Part shown: piece after piece, positions 1-8,531 of the stretch | Layout of the letters: each line of letters starts with the position of its first letter | Numbering within the stretch: position 1 is the first letter of the stretch | Program-made: the position numbers and the translations under genes | Notes under the pieces: model-generated | Told to the model about the DNA's origin: nothing | What the model saw: the letters and a program-made list of their open reading frames with translations, nothing else | Database searches by the model: none | Assembly: GCF_028473145.1 (NCBI RefSeq) | Contig: NZ_CP092370.1 | Span: forward strand, 62,001 to 126,000 | Length of the DNA: 64,000 bases | DNA from: Flavobacterium sp. CBA20B-1 | GTDB lineage: Bacteria > Bacteroidota > Bacteroidia > Flavobacteriales > Flavobacteriaceae | Direction of reading: 5' to 3'

Positions 1-1
1 G

Positions 2-265
2 TATTTTATAGAAGAAGTGTCGCCCAATCAATATACTTACAATCATAAAAACAATTCTAATATCCAAAACGCTGTTTATAGATCAGCCAACGAAACCGCA
101 AAAATTTTAAAAAAAATCAATGAAATAAATCAAAACGATGCTTGGGCAAAGCATTTATCATACAACAACTATCAAGATTTAAAAGCATATTTCATTAACC
201 AACTTATCAGCACCCAAAAATCTTTTATGAAAATAAAACAAGAATACATACAAGCAAACAAATAG
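2..265 (+). CDS. C-terminal part of an unidentified protein, cut by the window edge
   Basis: An open frame runs in from the left edge and stops at 265, giving 87 residues. An internal GTG at 17 could start a short ORF, but the frame stays open to base 2, so a longer gene truncated by the window is more likely. The visible part is rich in Asn, Lys and Gln, looks helical, and has no signal peptide, membrane segment or motif I recognise. The next gene begins about 50 bases downstream on the same strand. The function is unknown. Confidence 0.5.
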   Translation, partial: YFIEEVSPNQYTYNHKNNSNIQNAVYRSANETAKILKKINEINQNDAWAKHLSYNNYQDLKAYFINQLISTQKSFMKIKQEYIQANK

Positions 266-316
266 TGTATATCGTAATCAATTTATTTGTATCTTGTGGT
301 ATAAAACATTATACAT

Positions 317-994
317 TTGAAAACACTAAAAAAAATTGTGGCATATTTACTGTTGATTATTGGTTTTTTTGTGATTTATCTGGCATTGGCTACTGCCGTA
401 TCTTACATTCCTGTAAATAAAGACCAATCGCAGTACAAAGATCAAAACCTGTCGGTTTTTATTGTAACAAATGGCGTACACACTGATATAGTTGTGCCTT
501 ATTTCAATGAAGTGTACGATTGGCGCAGCTACTTGGATCCTTCACTAACACCTGGCAAAAGAACATCTGCGCAATGGGTGGGTTTTGGATGGGGCGATAA
601 AGGTTTTTATCTGCAAACCCCCGAATGGGAAGATTTAAAAGCATCGGTAGCCTTTAAAGCGGCCTTTTGGTTGAGTGAATCGGCAATGCATGTAACCTAT
701 CACGATCAAATGATTGCTGACCAAGATTGTATCGAAATTAAATTAAACAAAGAACAATACAAGCAATTGTGCGCATTTATTTTAAACCGATTTGATCAGG
801 AGAACGACAAATTGCAGCTTATTGCAACCGATCAAAACTATGGGCAAAACGATGTTTTTTATGAAGCAAAAGGCAGATACAATTTGTTCTATACCTGCAA
901 CACTTGGGCAAACAACGCTTTAAAGTCGGCAGGTTTAAAAGCTTCTTTCTTCACCCTTTGGGACACGGGTATTTTTTATCAATACAAGCAATAA
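317..994 (+). CDS. TIGR02117/DUF2459 family membrane-anchored protein
   Basis: This is a 225-residue protein with one N-terminal hydrophobic segment (about residues 6-30) and a periplasmic or outer-facing domain. The motifs VTNGVHTDIVVP (about residues 50-61), WVGFGWGDKGFY and the late CNTWANNALKSAG match my memory of the DUF2459 family (TIGR02117), which was named from genes near urease loci and has no proven function. The conserved early His and late Cys suggest a papain-like or NlpC/P60-like fold, but that is inference. The start is a TTG at 317; no ATG lies close by and the lysine-rich segment before the membrane helix fits it. No urease genes are nearby. Confidence 0.75.
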   Translation: MKTLKKIVAYLLLIIGFFVIYLALATAVSYIPVNKDQSQYKDQNLSVFIVTNGVHTDIVVPYFNEVYDWRSYLDPSLTPGKRTSAQWVGFGWGDKGFYLQTPEWEDLKASVAFKAAFWLSESAMHVTYHDQMIADQDCIEIKLNKEQYKQLCAFILNRFDQENDKLQLIATDQNYGQNDVFYEAKGRYNLFYTCNTWANNALKSAGLKASFFTLWDTGIFYQYKQ

Positions 995-1133
995 CTAGAA
1001 GATAAGCTGTAGCCCATAAATTCCGCTGTTTTTTCTGAATGAATTATTTGTTTTTTGCAAAAAAAGCACTACATTTAATATGCTATAAAACATCATATAA
1101 ACAACTACTAATTAATTTTTATTAAAAAATCGT

Positions 1134-1343
1134 ATGAAAGTAGTTGAATGGAAAAGATATCCGCAATACCAGCCTGAAGAGTCGGGTTTGTATCTTGCAA
1201 ATTGGAAACTAAACAATATTTATTGCATCATTTTATCATTTTTTGACAACAACACCAAAAAGTGGTATGATGGAAATGATCGCGAAAAAATCATCGATGG
1301 AATAAATGCGTTCAATCCATACAAAATACTTCCTTTCTCCTAA
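1134..1343 (+). CDS. small hypothetical protein
   Basis: This 69-residue ORF starts with ATG and is rich in Trp and Tyr (VEWKRYPQYQPEESGLYL, KKWYDGNDREK). The opening W-x-x-YPQ...P..SG.YL pattern recalls short DUF551-like proteins of phage and plasmid origin, but the match is too weak to name it. It has no signal peptide or membrane helix. It sits alone between a DUF2459 gene and a BrkB gene, 140 bases after the former. A near-consensus -7 box (TACATTTA) lies about 55 bases upstream. An antisense ORF overlapping it looks like a shadow. Confidence 0.5.
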   Translation: MKVVEWKRYPQYQPEESGLYLANWKLNNIYCIILSFFDNNTKKWYDGNDREKIIDGINAFNPYKILPFS

Positions 1344-1383
1344 AACTTTGTTCAATAAATTGCTATAAATACATAAAAAACAA

Positions 1384-2346
1384 ATGATGATAAAAGATAA
1401 ATTTAAAGGAATATTTAATCTACTAAAAGTTTCTGTAAACGAATTTTTAGAAGATAATTGTATCAAATTTAGTGCTTCGCTTTCCTATTTCACCATTTTT
1501 TCAATCCCTCCTTTAGCGATATTAATCATCACTTCGGCTGGATATTTCTTTGGTGAAGAAGCTGTTCGTGGAGAGTTTTTCAGTCAAATCGAAAGTTTAG
1601 TGGGTGCCAAAGCAGCCTTTCAAATTCAAGAAGCCATAAAAAACATCAAACTATCTACCAATTTGAATGTTACGGCAATAGTAGGAGCCGTTACTTTGTT
1701 GTTTTCGGCGTCGGGTATTTTTGCTGAAATTCAAAGTTCCATCAATGAAATTTGGGAACTAAAACCTAAACCCAAAAAGGGAATTATACGGTTTGTTGTG
1801 AACCGACTGCTGTCTTTTTCAATGATTGGTGCCTTAGGATTTGTGCTATTGGTGAGTTTAATTGCCAATTCGGTAATCGATTATATGTATGATCAATTAA
1901 GCAGTTTGTTTAATAGCGACACGGTTTTTCTGGCATCAGCCATTAATACCACTTTCGTAGCAGTTATCATCACCATAATTTTTGGATTTATATTTAAAAC
2001 ATTGCCCGATGGCAAATTAGGCTGGAAAGAAACATTTGTAGGTTCTGCATTTACCGCCGTTTTATTTATGGTTGGAAAGTGGGCAATAGGTCTATATTTA
2101 GGAAATTCCGCACAATTGGATTTATACGGAGCAGCAGGCTCGGTTTTAGTGATATTAGTTTGGGTATATTATTCAGCAATTATCTTATATTTTGGAGCTG
2201 TTTTCACTAAAAATTACTCAGAGATTTATGGCAAACCCATTCAGCCCAATAAATATTCTGTTCGAATCATTTATAAAGAAGAGGAAGTATTGTTTGCAAA
2301 AACCGATGATGAAATCAATAAAAAATTAGAATCGTTTCAAAAATAA
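1384..2346 (+). CDS. YihY/BrkB family inner-membrane protein
   Basis: This is a 320-residue polytopic membrane protein. The segment NCIKFSASLSYFTIFSIPPL near residue 25, the GAVTLLFSASGIFAEIQSS stretch and the motif LPDGKLGWKETFVGSAFTA are characteristic of the YihY/virulence factor BrkB family, once mis-annotated as ribonuclease BN. I count about six membrane segments, followed by a charged cytoplasmic tail. The family's role is unsettled; transport or envelope functions have been proposed. It starts 40 bases after the preceding small ORF and converges with the DUF2200 gene. Confidence 0.85.
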   Translation: MMIKDKFKGIFNLLKVSVNEFLEDNCIKFSASLSYFTIFSIPPLAILIITSAGYFFGEEAVRGEFFSQIESLVGAKAAFQIQEAIKNIKLSTNLNVTAIVGAVTLLFSASGIFAEIQSSINEIWELKPKPKKGIIRFVVNRLLSFSMIGALGFVLLVSLIANSVIDYMYDQLSSLFNSDTVFLASAINTTFVAVIITIIFGFIFKTLPDGKLGWKETFVGSAFTAVLFMVGKWAIGLYLGNSAQLDLYGAAGSVLVILVWVYYSAIILYFGAVFTKNYSEIYGKPIQPNKYSVRIIYKEEEVLFAKTDDEINKKLESFQK

Positions 2347-2417
2347 AACAGCAATAATAGAAAAAAAAAGTACAATTCCAAGCGAAGCACATTAAGAGGC
2401 GCTTGTTTATGTGTGCG

Positions 2418-2774
2418 TTATTTTCTCAAGATTTTATCCATAGCTCTGCCTTTTGCCAACTCATCAATCAGTTTGTCTAAATACCGAACTTGTTTTATGA
2501 TAGGGTCTTCAATATCTTCAATACGATAGCCACAAATCACACCCGTTATTTTCGCTGCATTTGCATGAAGTTCGGGTGCATTGTTGAAAAAATCTTCAAA
2601 ATTCACCTTGCTATCTAGCACCTTCTGAAGCGCGGTTTCGTCATAACCAGTAAGCCAAAAGATAATTGCATCAACTTCAGCCTTTGTTTTTCCTTTCTTT
2701 TCAGCTTTTGCAATATAATGTGGATATACCGATGCAAAAGTCATTTTATAAACGCGTTCAGCAGTACTTTTCAT
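2418..2774 (-). CDS. DUF2200 family protein
   Basis: This is a 118-residue cytoplasmic protein. The opening ERVYKMTFASVYPHYIAKAE, the segment KTKAEVDAIIFWLTGYD and the later ITGVICGYRIEDIEDP match the DUF2200 family, small proteins of unknown function found in many bacteria. I chose the ATG at 2774 over an in-frame TTG at 2789, since the family normally begins only a few residues before the ERV(Y/F)KM motif. It is a single gene, convergent with the BrkB gene and divergent from the ccoS operon. Confidence 0.8.
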   Translation of the reverse strand: MKSTAERVYKMTFASVYPHYIAKAEKKGKTKAEVDAIIFWLTGYDETALQKVLDSKVNFEDFFNNAPELHANAAKITGVICGYRIEDIEDPIIKQVRYLDKLIDELAKGRAMDKILRK

Positions 2775-2934
2775 AGATTCTCTTATCAATTTTATGAATT
2801 ACACCAACCATTTCAAACAATCAGGTATGATCTTTCTGTATTTTTTTGAATAGTGTGTTTTGCAAATGTACAATTAGTTTCAAAAACCCTGCTATTCTTT
2901 CCTTTACTTTACGTTAAAAAAAAACACACCAAAC

Positions 2935-2977
2935 TGACTTTTATCATATTTTAAGAAAAACGCCCAGCCTACCTTTG
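2935..2977 (+). promoter_or_regulatory. ccoS operon promoter with FNR/CRP-like site
   Basis: A perfect Bacteroidota -7 box, TACCTTTG, lies at 2970-2977, 16 bases before the ccoS ATG. Upstream, TGA-N6-TCA at 2935-2946 has the core spacing of an FNR/CRP palindrome (TTGAT-N4-ATCAA). Its centre is about 40 bases before the expected transcription start, the class II activator position. No good -33 TTG is present, which fits an activator-dependent promoter. The site is inferred from sequence only. Confidence 0.5.
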
Positions 2978-2993
2978 AACAAAGATTTTAGGT

Positions 2994-3176
2994 ATGGGCG
3001 TAATTTACATTTTAATATGCATCAGCATATTTGTTGCAGCCGTTTTTCTGACCCTCTTCATTAAATCAGTTAAAAGCGGACAATTCGATGATCAATACAC
3101 ACCATCTGTAAGGATGTTGTTTGACGATGAATTAAAATCAAAAAAAGAAAATAAATCACAAAAACAATCAAATTAA
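2994..3176 (+). CDS. ccoS: cbb3-type cytochrome oxidase assembly protein CcoS
   Basis: This is a 60-residue protein with one N-terminal membrane helix (residues 3-24) followed by KSVKSGQFDDQYTPSVRMLFDDE, the typical CcoS signature in which a short acidic segment follows a Gly-Gln-Phe-Asp-Asp motif. CcoS is needed for cofactor insertion into cbb3 oxidase. It lies 9 bases ahead of the fused ccoNO gene and is first in the operon. In many relatives the copper ATPase gene ccoI sits immediately before ccoS; here the upstream neighbour is an unrelated divergent gene. Confidence 0.9.
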   Translation: MGVIYILICISIFVAAVFLTLFIKSVKSGQFDDQYTPSVRMLFDDELKSKKENKSQKQSN

Positions 3177-3185
3177 TTCGTATTT

Positions 3186-5369
3186 ATGGAAGTACAACAA
3201 TTTTATTATGACAACAAAATTGTTAAAAAATTCCTCTACGCTGCCATTCTTTTCGGAGTTGTAGGTATGCTGGTAGGTTTGCTTTTGGCAGTTATGTTTA
3301 TCTTTCCGAATATTACCGATAATATTCCTTGGTTAAGTTTTGGTAGAATACGTCCGTTGCATACCAATGCTGTAATTTTTGCCTTTGTAGGAAACACCAT
3401 TTTTGGTGGAGTGTATTATTCGTTGCAACGATTACTCAAAACCCGGATGTATAGTGATGTTTTAAGTAATATCAACTTTTGGTGTTGGCAATTAATTATT
3501 GTAGCAGCGGCAATTACGTTGCCATTGGGATATACTTCTTCTAAAGAATATGCCGAGCTTGAATGGCCAATTGATATTGCAATAGCAATCGTGTGGGTGG
3601 TTTTTGGTATCAATATGATTATGACCATTTTAAACCGAAGAGAGCGCCATTTATATGTAGCTATTTGGTTCTATTTGGCAACTTTTGTTACCGTGGCCGT
3701 GTTGCATATTTTTAATAATCTAGAGATGCCTGTGAATATGTTAAAATCATATTCGGTATACGCTGGTGTGCAAGATGCGCTGGTGCAATGGTGGTATGGG
3801 CACAACGCAGTGGCGTTTTTCTTAACCACTCCTTTTTTAGGATTGATGTATTACTACTTGCCTAAAATTGCCAACCGCCCGGTATATTCGTACCGACTAT
3901 CGATTATTCACTTTTGGTCGCTCATTTTCTTATATATTTGGGCAGGTCCTCACCATTTGCTATATACTGCTTTGCCAGAATGGGCACAAAATTTAGGTGT
4001 AGTGTTTTCTGTAATGCTTATTGCGCCGTCATGGGGTGGTATGATCAACGGTTTGCTAACACTTCGTGGTGCTTGGGATAAGGTGCGAACAGAGCCTGTT
4101 TTAAAATTCTTTGTTGTGGCAATTACAGGTTATGGTATGGCTACTTTTGAAGGGCCTATGCTTTCTCTTAAAAACGTAAATGCTATTGCCCATTTCACCG
4201 ATTGGATTATTGCCCACGTACACGTTGGGGCATTGGCTTGGAACGGATTTATGGCTTTTGCAATCATTTATTGGTTGTTGCCAAGAATTGCCAAAACACA
4301 ATTATACTCTAAAAAATTGGCGAATTTTCATTTTTGGATTGGCACACTAGGTATCATTCTTTATACTATTCCGCTGTATGTAGCAGGTTTTCAACAACAC
4401 ATGATGTGGAAACAATTCAACCCAGACGGCACCTTAAAATATGGTAACTTTTTAGAAACCGTTACCGCAATTATGCCTATGTATGCAATGCGCGCAATTG
4501 GAGGAACTTTATATGTTATTGGTATTTTGGTATTGGTGTATAATGTTTACAAAACAATGACTGCTGCTGCAAAAGTAGAAGATGAATTGGCCGAAGCACC
4601 TGCATTGGCTCGCATTGCTCCAAATCGTATAAAAGGGGAACGCTTCCATGCTTGGTTAGAACGCAAACCTATACAGTTAACCATTTTGGCTACTGTGGCG
4701 ATATTGATAGGTGGAATTATTCAAATTGTACCCACATTGGTGGTAGATTCTAACATTCAAACCATATCAAGCGTAAAACCATATACTCCATTAGAATTAG
4801 AAGGTCGTGATTTATACATACGCGAAGGCTGTGTGAGCTGTCACTCGCAAATGGTTCGCCCGTTTAGAAGTGAGGTGGAACGTTATGGCGAATACTCAAA
4901 ATCTGGAGAATTTGTGTACGATTATCCGTTCTTATGGGGATCAAAACGTACCGGACCCGATTTACATCGTTTAGGCGGAAAATACAATGATAACTGGCAT
5001 TTTAACCACATGTGGGATCCGCAAAGTACCTCACCGGGATCAATCATGCCGGGCTACAAATGGTTGTTTGATAACGAAGCAATGGATCTTTCTGAAGTAG
5101 AAACCAAAATGCGTGTGCTGCAAAAGTTAGGAGTGCCTTATACCGAAGAGGAAATTGCAAACGCTAAAAAAACTGTTCAAATTCAAGCACAAAAAATAGA
5201 AGAAAGTTTAAAGAGCGATCCTGATTTTGTAAAATCGTACGAAGCAAGTAAAAAAGCTGCCGAAGCAAACGGAGAAAAATTTGTTCCGATGAGCGAAAGA
5301 GAAATCACCGCATTAATAGCTTATTTACAACGTTTGGGAACCGATATTAAGGTAAAAGAACAAAAATAA
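3186..5369 (+). CDS. ccoNO: cbb3-type cytochrome c oxidase, fused subunits I and II (CcoN-CcoO)
   Basis: This 727-residue fusion carries the catalytic haem-copper subunit CcoN (residues 1 to about 470, twelve or so membrane segments) and the monohaem cytochrome c subunit CcoO (about 500-727). The CcoN part shows its metal-ligand region in HNAVAFFLTTPF, WAGPHHLLYT and HFTDWIIAHVHVGALAWNGF. The CcoO part has one more membrane anchor and a haem c site, C-V-S-C-H at about 549-553, followed by SQMVRPF. The fusion is normal in Bacteroidota and separate in Proteobacteria. The enzyme is a high-affinity terminal oxidase used at low oxygen. Confidence 0.95.
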   Translation: MEVQQFYYDNKIVKKFLYAAILFGVVGMLVGLLLAVMFIFPNITDNIPWLSFGRIRPLHTNAVIFAFVGNTIFGGVYYSLQRLLKTRMYSDVLSNINFWCWQLIIVAAAITLPLGYTSSKEYAELEWPIDIAIAIVWVVFGINMIMTILNRRERHLYVAIWFYLATFVTVAVLHIFNNLEMPVNMLKSYSVYAGVQDALVQWWYGHNAVAFFLTTPFLGLMYYYLPKIANRPVYSYRLSIIHFWSLIFLYIWAGPHHLLYTALPEWAQNLGVVFSVMLIAPSWGGMINGLLTLRGAWDKVRTEPVLKFFVVAITGYGMATFEGPMLSLKNVNAIAHFTDWIIAHVHVGALAWNGFMAFAIIYWLLPRIAKTQLYSKKLANFHFWIGTLGIILYTIPLYVAGFQQHMMWKQFNPDGTLKYGNFLETVTAIMPMYAMRAIGGTLYVIGILVLVYNVYKTMTAAAKVEDELAEAPALARIAPNRIKGERFHAWLERKPIQLTILATVAILIGGIIQIVPTLVVDSNIQTISSVKPYTPLELEGRDLYIREGCVSCHSQMVRPFRSEVERYGEYSKSGEFVYDYPFLWGSKRTGPDLHRLGGKYNDNWHFNHMWDPQSTSPGSIMPGYKWLFDNEAMDLSEVETKMRVLQKLGVPYTEEEIANAKKTVQIQAQKIEESLKSDPDFVKSYEASKKAAEANGEKFVPMSEREITALIAYLQRLGTDIKVKEQK

Positions 5370-5374
5370 TTCTT

Positions 5375-5584
5375 ATGTTAAAGTTTATAAAACACAATAT
5401 GGATACCATTTCGGGCATCGAAATTTATCCCATTATAGCGCTACTTATTTTCTTTCTATTTTTTGTAGGATTAATCGTATGGGTGTTCACTTACAAAAAA
5501 CATACACTCAACGAATTAAGTAACTTGCCTTTGCAAAACACGGGCAATAACGAAAGTTCAATTAATACAAACACCAAATTATGA
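5375..5584 (+). CDS. ccoQ: cbb3-type oxidase small subunit CcoQ
   Basis: This 69-residue protein has a single membrane helix (about residues 15-37, a Phe-rich LLIFFLFFVGLIVWVF core) and then a polar tail, as in CcoQ/FixQ, a non-catalytic subunit that stabilises the cbb3 complex. It starts 5 bases after ccoNO and its TGA overlaps the ccoP ATG by four bases (ATGA), so translation is probably coupled. Identification rests on size, topology and position, because CcoQ sequence is poorly conserved. Confidence 0.8.
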   Translation: MLKFIKHNMDTISGIEIYPIIALLIFFLFFVGLIVWVFTYKKHTLNELSNLPLQNTGNNESSINTNTKL

Positions 5585-6537
5585 AACGTTTTTTTCCTGT
5601 ATATGTTCGTATTCCAGTAGTATTTTTTACCTGCTATGGCATTCTGGAATACTTTATAGATTCGGGTGATAAGCCAATGATTATGGCTTATCCGTCGGTC
5701 TTAGCACTTTTAGGTTTGATTTTGTTGGTTATAATTGCTTTAGAAATTGTTGCAAATGCTTCAAACAATATCATAGAGCAACTAATGACACCCGAAGAAC
5801 GTGCTCAAAAAGAAGCATTAGACAATTTACCTTTTTCGGAATTGCCGTTTGTGAAAAAGCTCATGAAAAAGCTTACCAAATCGCGTGCTATTGAAGAAGA
5901 AAAAGAAATTGAAATGGATCATGACTATGATGGTATCAAAGAATTAGACAACGATTTGCCACCGTGGTGGGTGTATTTATTCTATGTTACCATTATTTTC
6001 GGAGTGATTTATTTAGGAAAATACCACCTGTTTGGCGGCGATAACCAAATACAAGAATTAGAAAAAGACTTGGCAATGGCGCAGAAAGAAATCGAAGAGT
6101 ACAAAAAAACAGCTCCCGATTTGTTAACAGCCGATCAAGTTGTGTTGTTAACCGACCCAGCCGATTTAGCCGCCGGAAAAGTTATTTTCGATTCCAACTG
6201 TGTGGCATGTCACCGTGCCGATGGTGGTGGTGGAATTGGTCCCAACCTTACCGATGAGTATTGGATTTTAGGTGGTGATGTGAAAGAAATCTTTACTACC
6301 ATTATGGAAGGTGGTCGTGATGGCAAAGGAATGGTGGCTTGGAAACAACAAATAAAACCATCAGATATTCAAAAAGTGTCAAGTTATATTTTGTCATTGC
6401 AAGGAACAAATCCTGCCGATGCCAAAGCACCCGAAGGTGATAAGGTTGCAGTTGCAAGTGCCGCATCCCAAACAAACGGAAGCGTAACAAACGACACCTT
6501 AGCAAACACAAATAATCAAGCACCTAGTGCACCATAA
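5581..6537 (+). CDS. ccoP: cbb3-type oxidase subunit III, cytochrome c (CcoP), single-haem form
   Basis: This 318-residue protein has two N-terminal membrane segments, a charged linker, a third hydrophobic segment after DNDLPPWWVYLFYVT (the classic CcoP N-terminal domain motif), a short coiled coil and one cytochrome c domain. The haem site is C-V-A-C-H at about residue 207, with the distal Met probably in GGRDGKGMVAW. Proteobacterial CcoP proteins have two haem domains; only one CxxCH is present here. A low-complexity Ala/Asn/Thr-rich tail of about 45 residues ends the protein. Confidence 0.9.
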   Translation: MKRFFPVYVRIPVVFFTCYGILEYFIDSGDKPMIMAYPSVLALLGLILLVIIALEIVANASNNIIEQLMTPEERAQKEALDNLPFSELPFVKKLMKKLTKSRAIEEEKEIEMDHDYDGIKELDNDLPPWWVYLFYVTIIFGVIYLGKYHLFGGDNQIQELEKDLAMAQKEIEEYKKTAPDLLTADQVVLLTDPADLAAGKVIFDSNCVACHRADGGGGIGPNLTDEYWILGGDVKEIFTTIMEGGRDGKGMVAWKQQIKPSDIQKVSSYILSLQGTNPADAKAPEGDKVAVASAASQTNGSVTNDTLANTNNQAPSAP

Positions 6538-6580
6538 TAACATCCATAACCATTTGGAGCGTTTTAGTTTTATTTTTCTT

Positions 6581-6607
6581 CCACAGCTCTTCTCATAAGG
6601 GCTGTGG
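6581..6607 (+). promoter_or_regulatory. intra-operon hairpin between ccoP and ccoG
   Basis: CCACAGC and GCTGTGG form a 7-bp stem, extendable by one pair after a mismatch, around a loop of about 13 bases in the 102-base gap after ccoP. A long uridine run does not follow, so it is more likely a partial terminator or an mRNA-stability element separating the structural genes from the assembly genes. The effect is inferred. Confidence 0.45.
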
Positions 6608-6639
6608 TTATTTAAAACAAAATATTATTCAGTATTATA

Positions 6640-8055
6640 ATGAGTGAAGATCACAACAACTTTAGAGACCGATTAGGTACGGTTGACGAAGAAGGAAAAA
6701 GAGTTTGGGTATATCCAAAAAAACCTGCCGGAAAATTTTATAACAAACGCAAATGGGTCAGCTATTTTTTACTACTGATTTTGCTGGCATCGCCTTTTGT
6801 AAAAATCAACGGCAATCAGTTTTTTTTGTTTAATGTTTTAGAGCGAAAATTTTCGTTTTTTGGATTCACTTTCTGGCCACAAGATTTTTATATCGTTGTG
6901 ATTGGTATGATCATCGGTATTGTGTTTGTGGCACTGTTCACAGTGGTTTTTGGAAGGATTTTTTGTGGTTGGATCTGCCCGCAAACCATTTTTATGGAAA
7001 TGGTTTTTAGAAGGATTGAATATTGGATAGAAGGCGACCGCGGAGCACAAATTCGCTTGAATAAACAAGAATGGAATGCTGAAAAAATCCGTAAAAAAGC
7101 GTTAAAGTGGTTCGTGTTTTTTATAGTTTCTTTTGTTATAGCCAACGTTTTTCTATCGTATATTGTAGGCAGCGACCATGTTCTATCAATGATTATAAAC
7201 GGGCCAGTAAACAATATTTCTACATTTGTATCACTCATTATTTTCACAGCCGTATTTTATTTTGTATTTGTATGGTTTCGCGAACAAGTGTGCATCATCG
7301 CTTGTCCGTATGGCAGGTTGCAAGGGGTTTTGTTAGATGAAAAAACCATTGTGGTTGCTTATGATTACAAACGAGGAGAAGCTGAAAACGGTCGGGCAAA
7401 ATTTCGAAAAAATGAAGATCGAAACGAAAAAGGTTTAGGCGATTGTATCGATTGTGCACAATGTGTACATGTTTGCCCAACAGGAATTGATATTCGCAAC
7501 GGCACCCAATTGGAATGTGTAAACTGCACAGCGTGTATCGATGCTTGTGATTTTATGATGGAATCGGTAAATCTTCCAAAAGGATTAATCAGATACGCCT
7601 CTGAAAGCGAAATAGCAAAAAAAGAAAAATTTGTATTCACTACACGCATGAAAGGCTATACGGCTGTTTTGCTGATTCTTATTGGAATTTTAAGCGGATT
7701 GCTGTTTATGCGAAGCGATGTAGAAGCAAAAATTCTTCGCTTACCTGGTCAGCTATTTGAACATAAAGGCGATTATATCAGCAATGTATATACCTATAAA
7801 ATAGCAAACAAATCAACCCAAAATTTTGATAATGTTACCATAAAACTGGCTCATCCAGAAGGAAAAATTGAATTGGTTGGGAAAAAATCAATCCAAATCC
7901 CAAAAGAAGATATGGCACAAGGAACGTTGTTCATCGAAATTCCACAAGCCGTTTTAAAAAGCGACAAAACAGAAGTGCAAATAGAGGTGTATAACAATGA
8001 AGAATTAATCGATCAAACAAAAACAAACTTTATGAGTCCACGAAGTTTTAATTAA
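6640..8055 (+). CDS. ccoG: cytochrome c oxidase accessory protein CcoG (FixG/RdxA)
   Basis: This 471-residue membrane iron-sulphur protein has several membrane helices in its first half, a NapH-like CGWICPQ motif, and two [4Fe-4S] clusters in CIDCAQCVHVCPTG and CVNCTACIDACD near residues 270-307. The last 110 residues form an Ig-like FixG C-terminal domain after one more membrane helix. CcoG is reported to reduce copper for delivery to cbb3 oxidase. It is followed by fixH after 29 bases. Confidence 0.93.
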   Translation: MSEDHNNFRDRLGTVDEEGKRVWVYPKKPAGKFYNKRKWVSYFLLLILLASPFVKINGNQFFLFNVLERKFSFFGFTFWPQDFYIVVIGMIIGIVFVALFTVVFGRIFCGWICPQTIFMEMVFRRIEYWIEGDRGAQIRLNKQEWNAEKIRKKALKWFVFFIVSFVIANVFLSYIVGSDHVLSMIINGPVNNISTFVSLIIFTAVFYFVFVWFREQVCIIACPYGRLQGVLLDEKTIVVAYDYKRGEAENGRAKFRKNEDRNEKGLGDCIDCAQCVHVCPTGIDIRNGTQLECVNCTACIDACDFMMESVNLPKGLIRYASESEIAKKEKFVFTTRMKGYTAVLLILIGILSGLLFMRSDVEAKILRLPGQLFEHKGDYISNVYTYKIANKSTQNFDNVTIKLAHPEGKIELVGKKSIQIPKEDMAQGTLFIEIPQAVLKSDKTEVQIEVYNNEELIDQTKTNFMSPRSFN

Positions 8056-8084
8056 AATAGAAAGAAAAACTAAAACAAAATCAA

Positions 8085-8531
8085 ATGAAATTTAATTGGG
8101 GAACAGGCATCGTAATTGGTATTGCGGCATTTATGATTTTTATACTGCAATACGTGATTCGTGTGCAAATAGACGCACGTTATGACAACGAATTGGTAAC
8201 AGAGCAATATTACCAAAAAGAAACCGAGGTGAATAGCAATTATTCCAAACAGCAAAATGCCAACAAATTGGCTGATGCTTTTCAGATAAAAACCACATCA
8301 CAAGGAATAGCAATTTATTTTCCAAAGGATTTCAATCCGCAAGAAATAATAGGAACAGTATCCCTTTACAGGCCGTCTAATCAAGCTTTTGATCAAACAA
8401 TTCCCATAGAATTGTCATCAAACTACTTGCTTATACCTAAATCTCGCTTGATAGATGGTCGTTGGGATATTAGCATTGATTTTTCTTACAAGGGCACCGA
8501 TTATTTAAAACAACAAACACTCCATTTGTAA
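8085..8531 (+). CDS. fixH: FixH family protein (cbb3 oxidase assembly)
   Basis: This 148-residue protein opens with KFNWGTGIVIGIAAFMIFIL, the usual FixH start with one membrane helix, followed by a periplasmic beta domain containing the YDNELVTEQYYQKE motif typical of Bacteroidota FixH/CcoH proteins. FixH is thought to act with the copper ATPase CcoI in oxidase assembly, and no ccoI is present in this window. Its stop codon overlaps the next start by one base (TAATG). Confidence 0.85.
   Translation: MKFNWGTGIVIGIAAFMIFILQYVIRVQIDARYDNELVTEQYYQKETEVNSNYSKQQNANKLADAFQIKTTSQGIAIYFPKDFNPQEIIGTVSLYRPSNQAFDQTIPIELSSNYLLIPKSRLIDGRWDISIDFSYKGTDYLKQQTLHL

Noticed and set aside
1236-1466. 76-residue minus-strand ORF overlapping two plus-strand genes
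   Set aside because: It overlaps the small ORF at 1134 and the start of the BrkB gene, has no promoter box, and looks like an antisense shadow.
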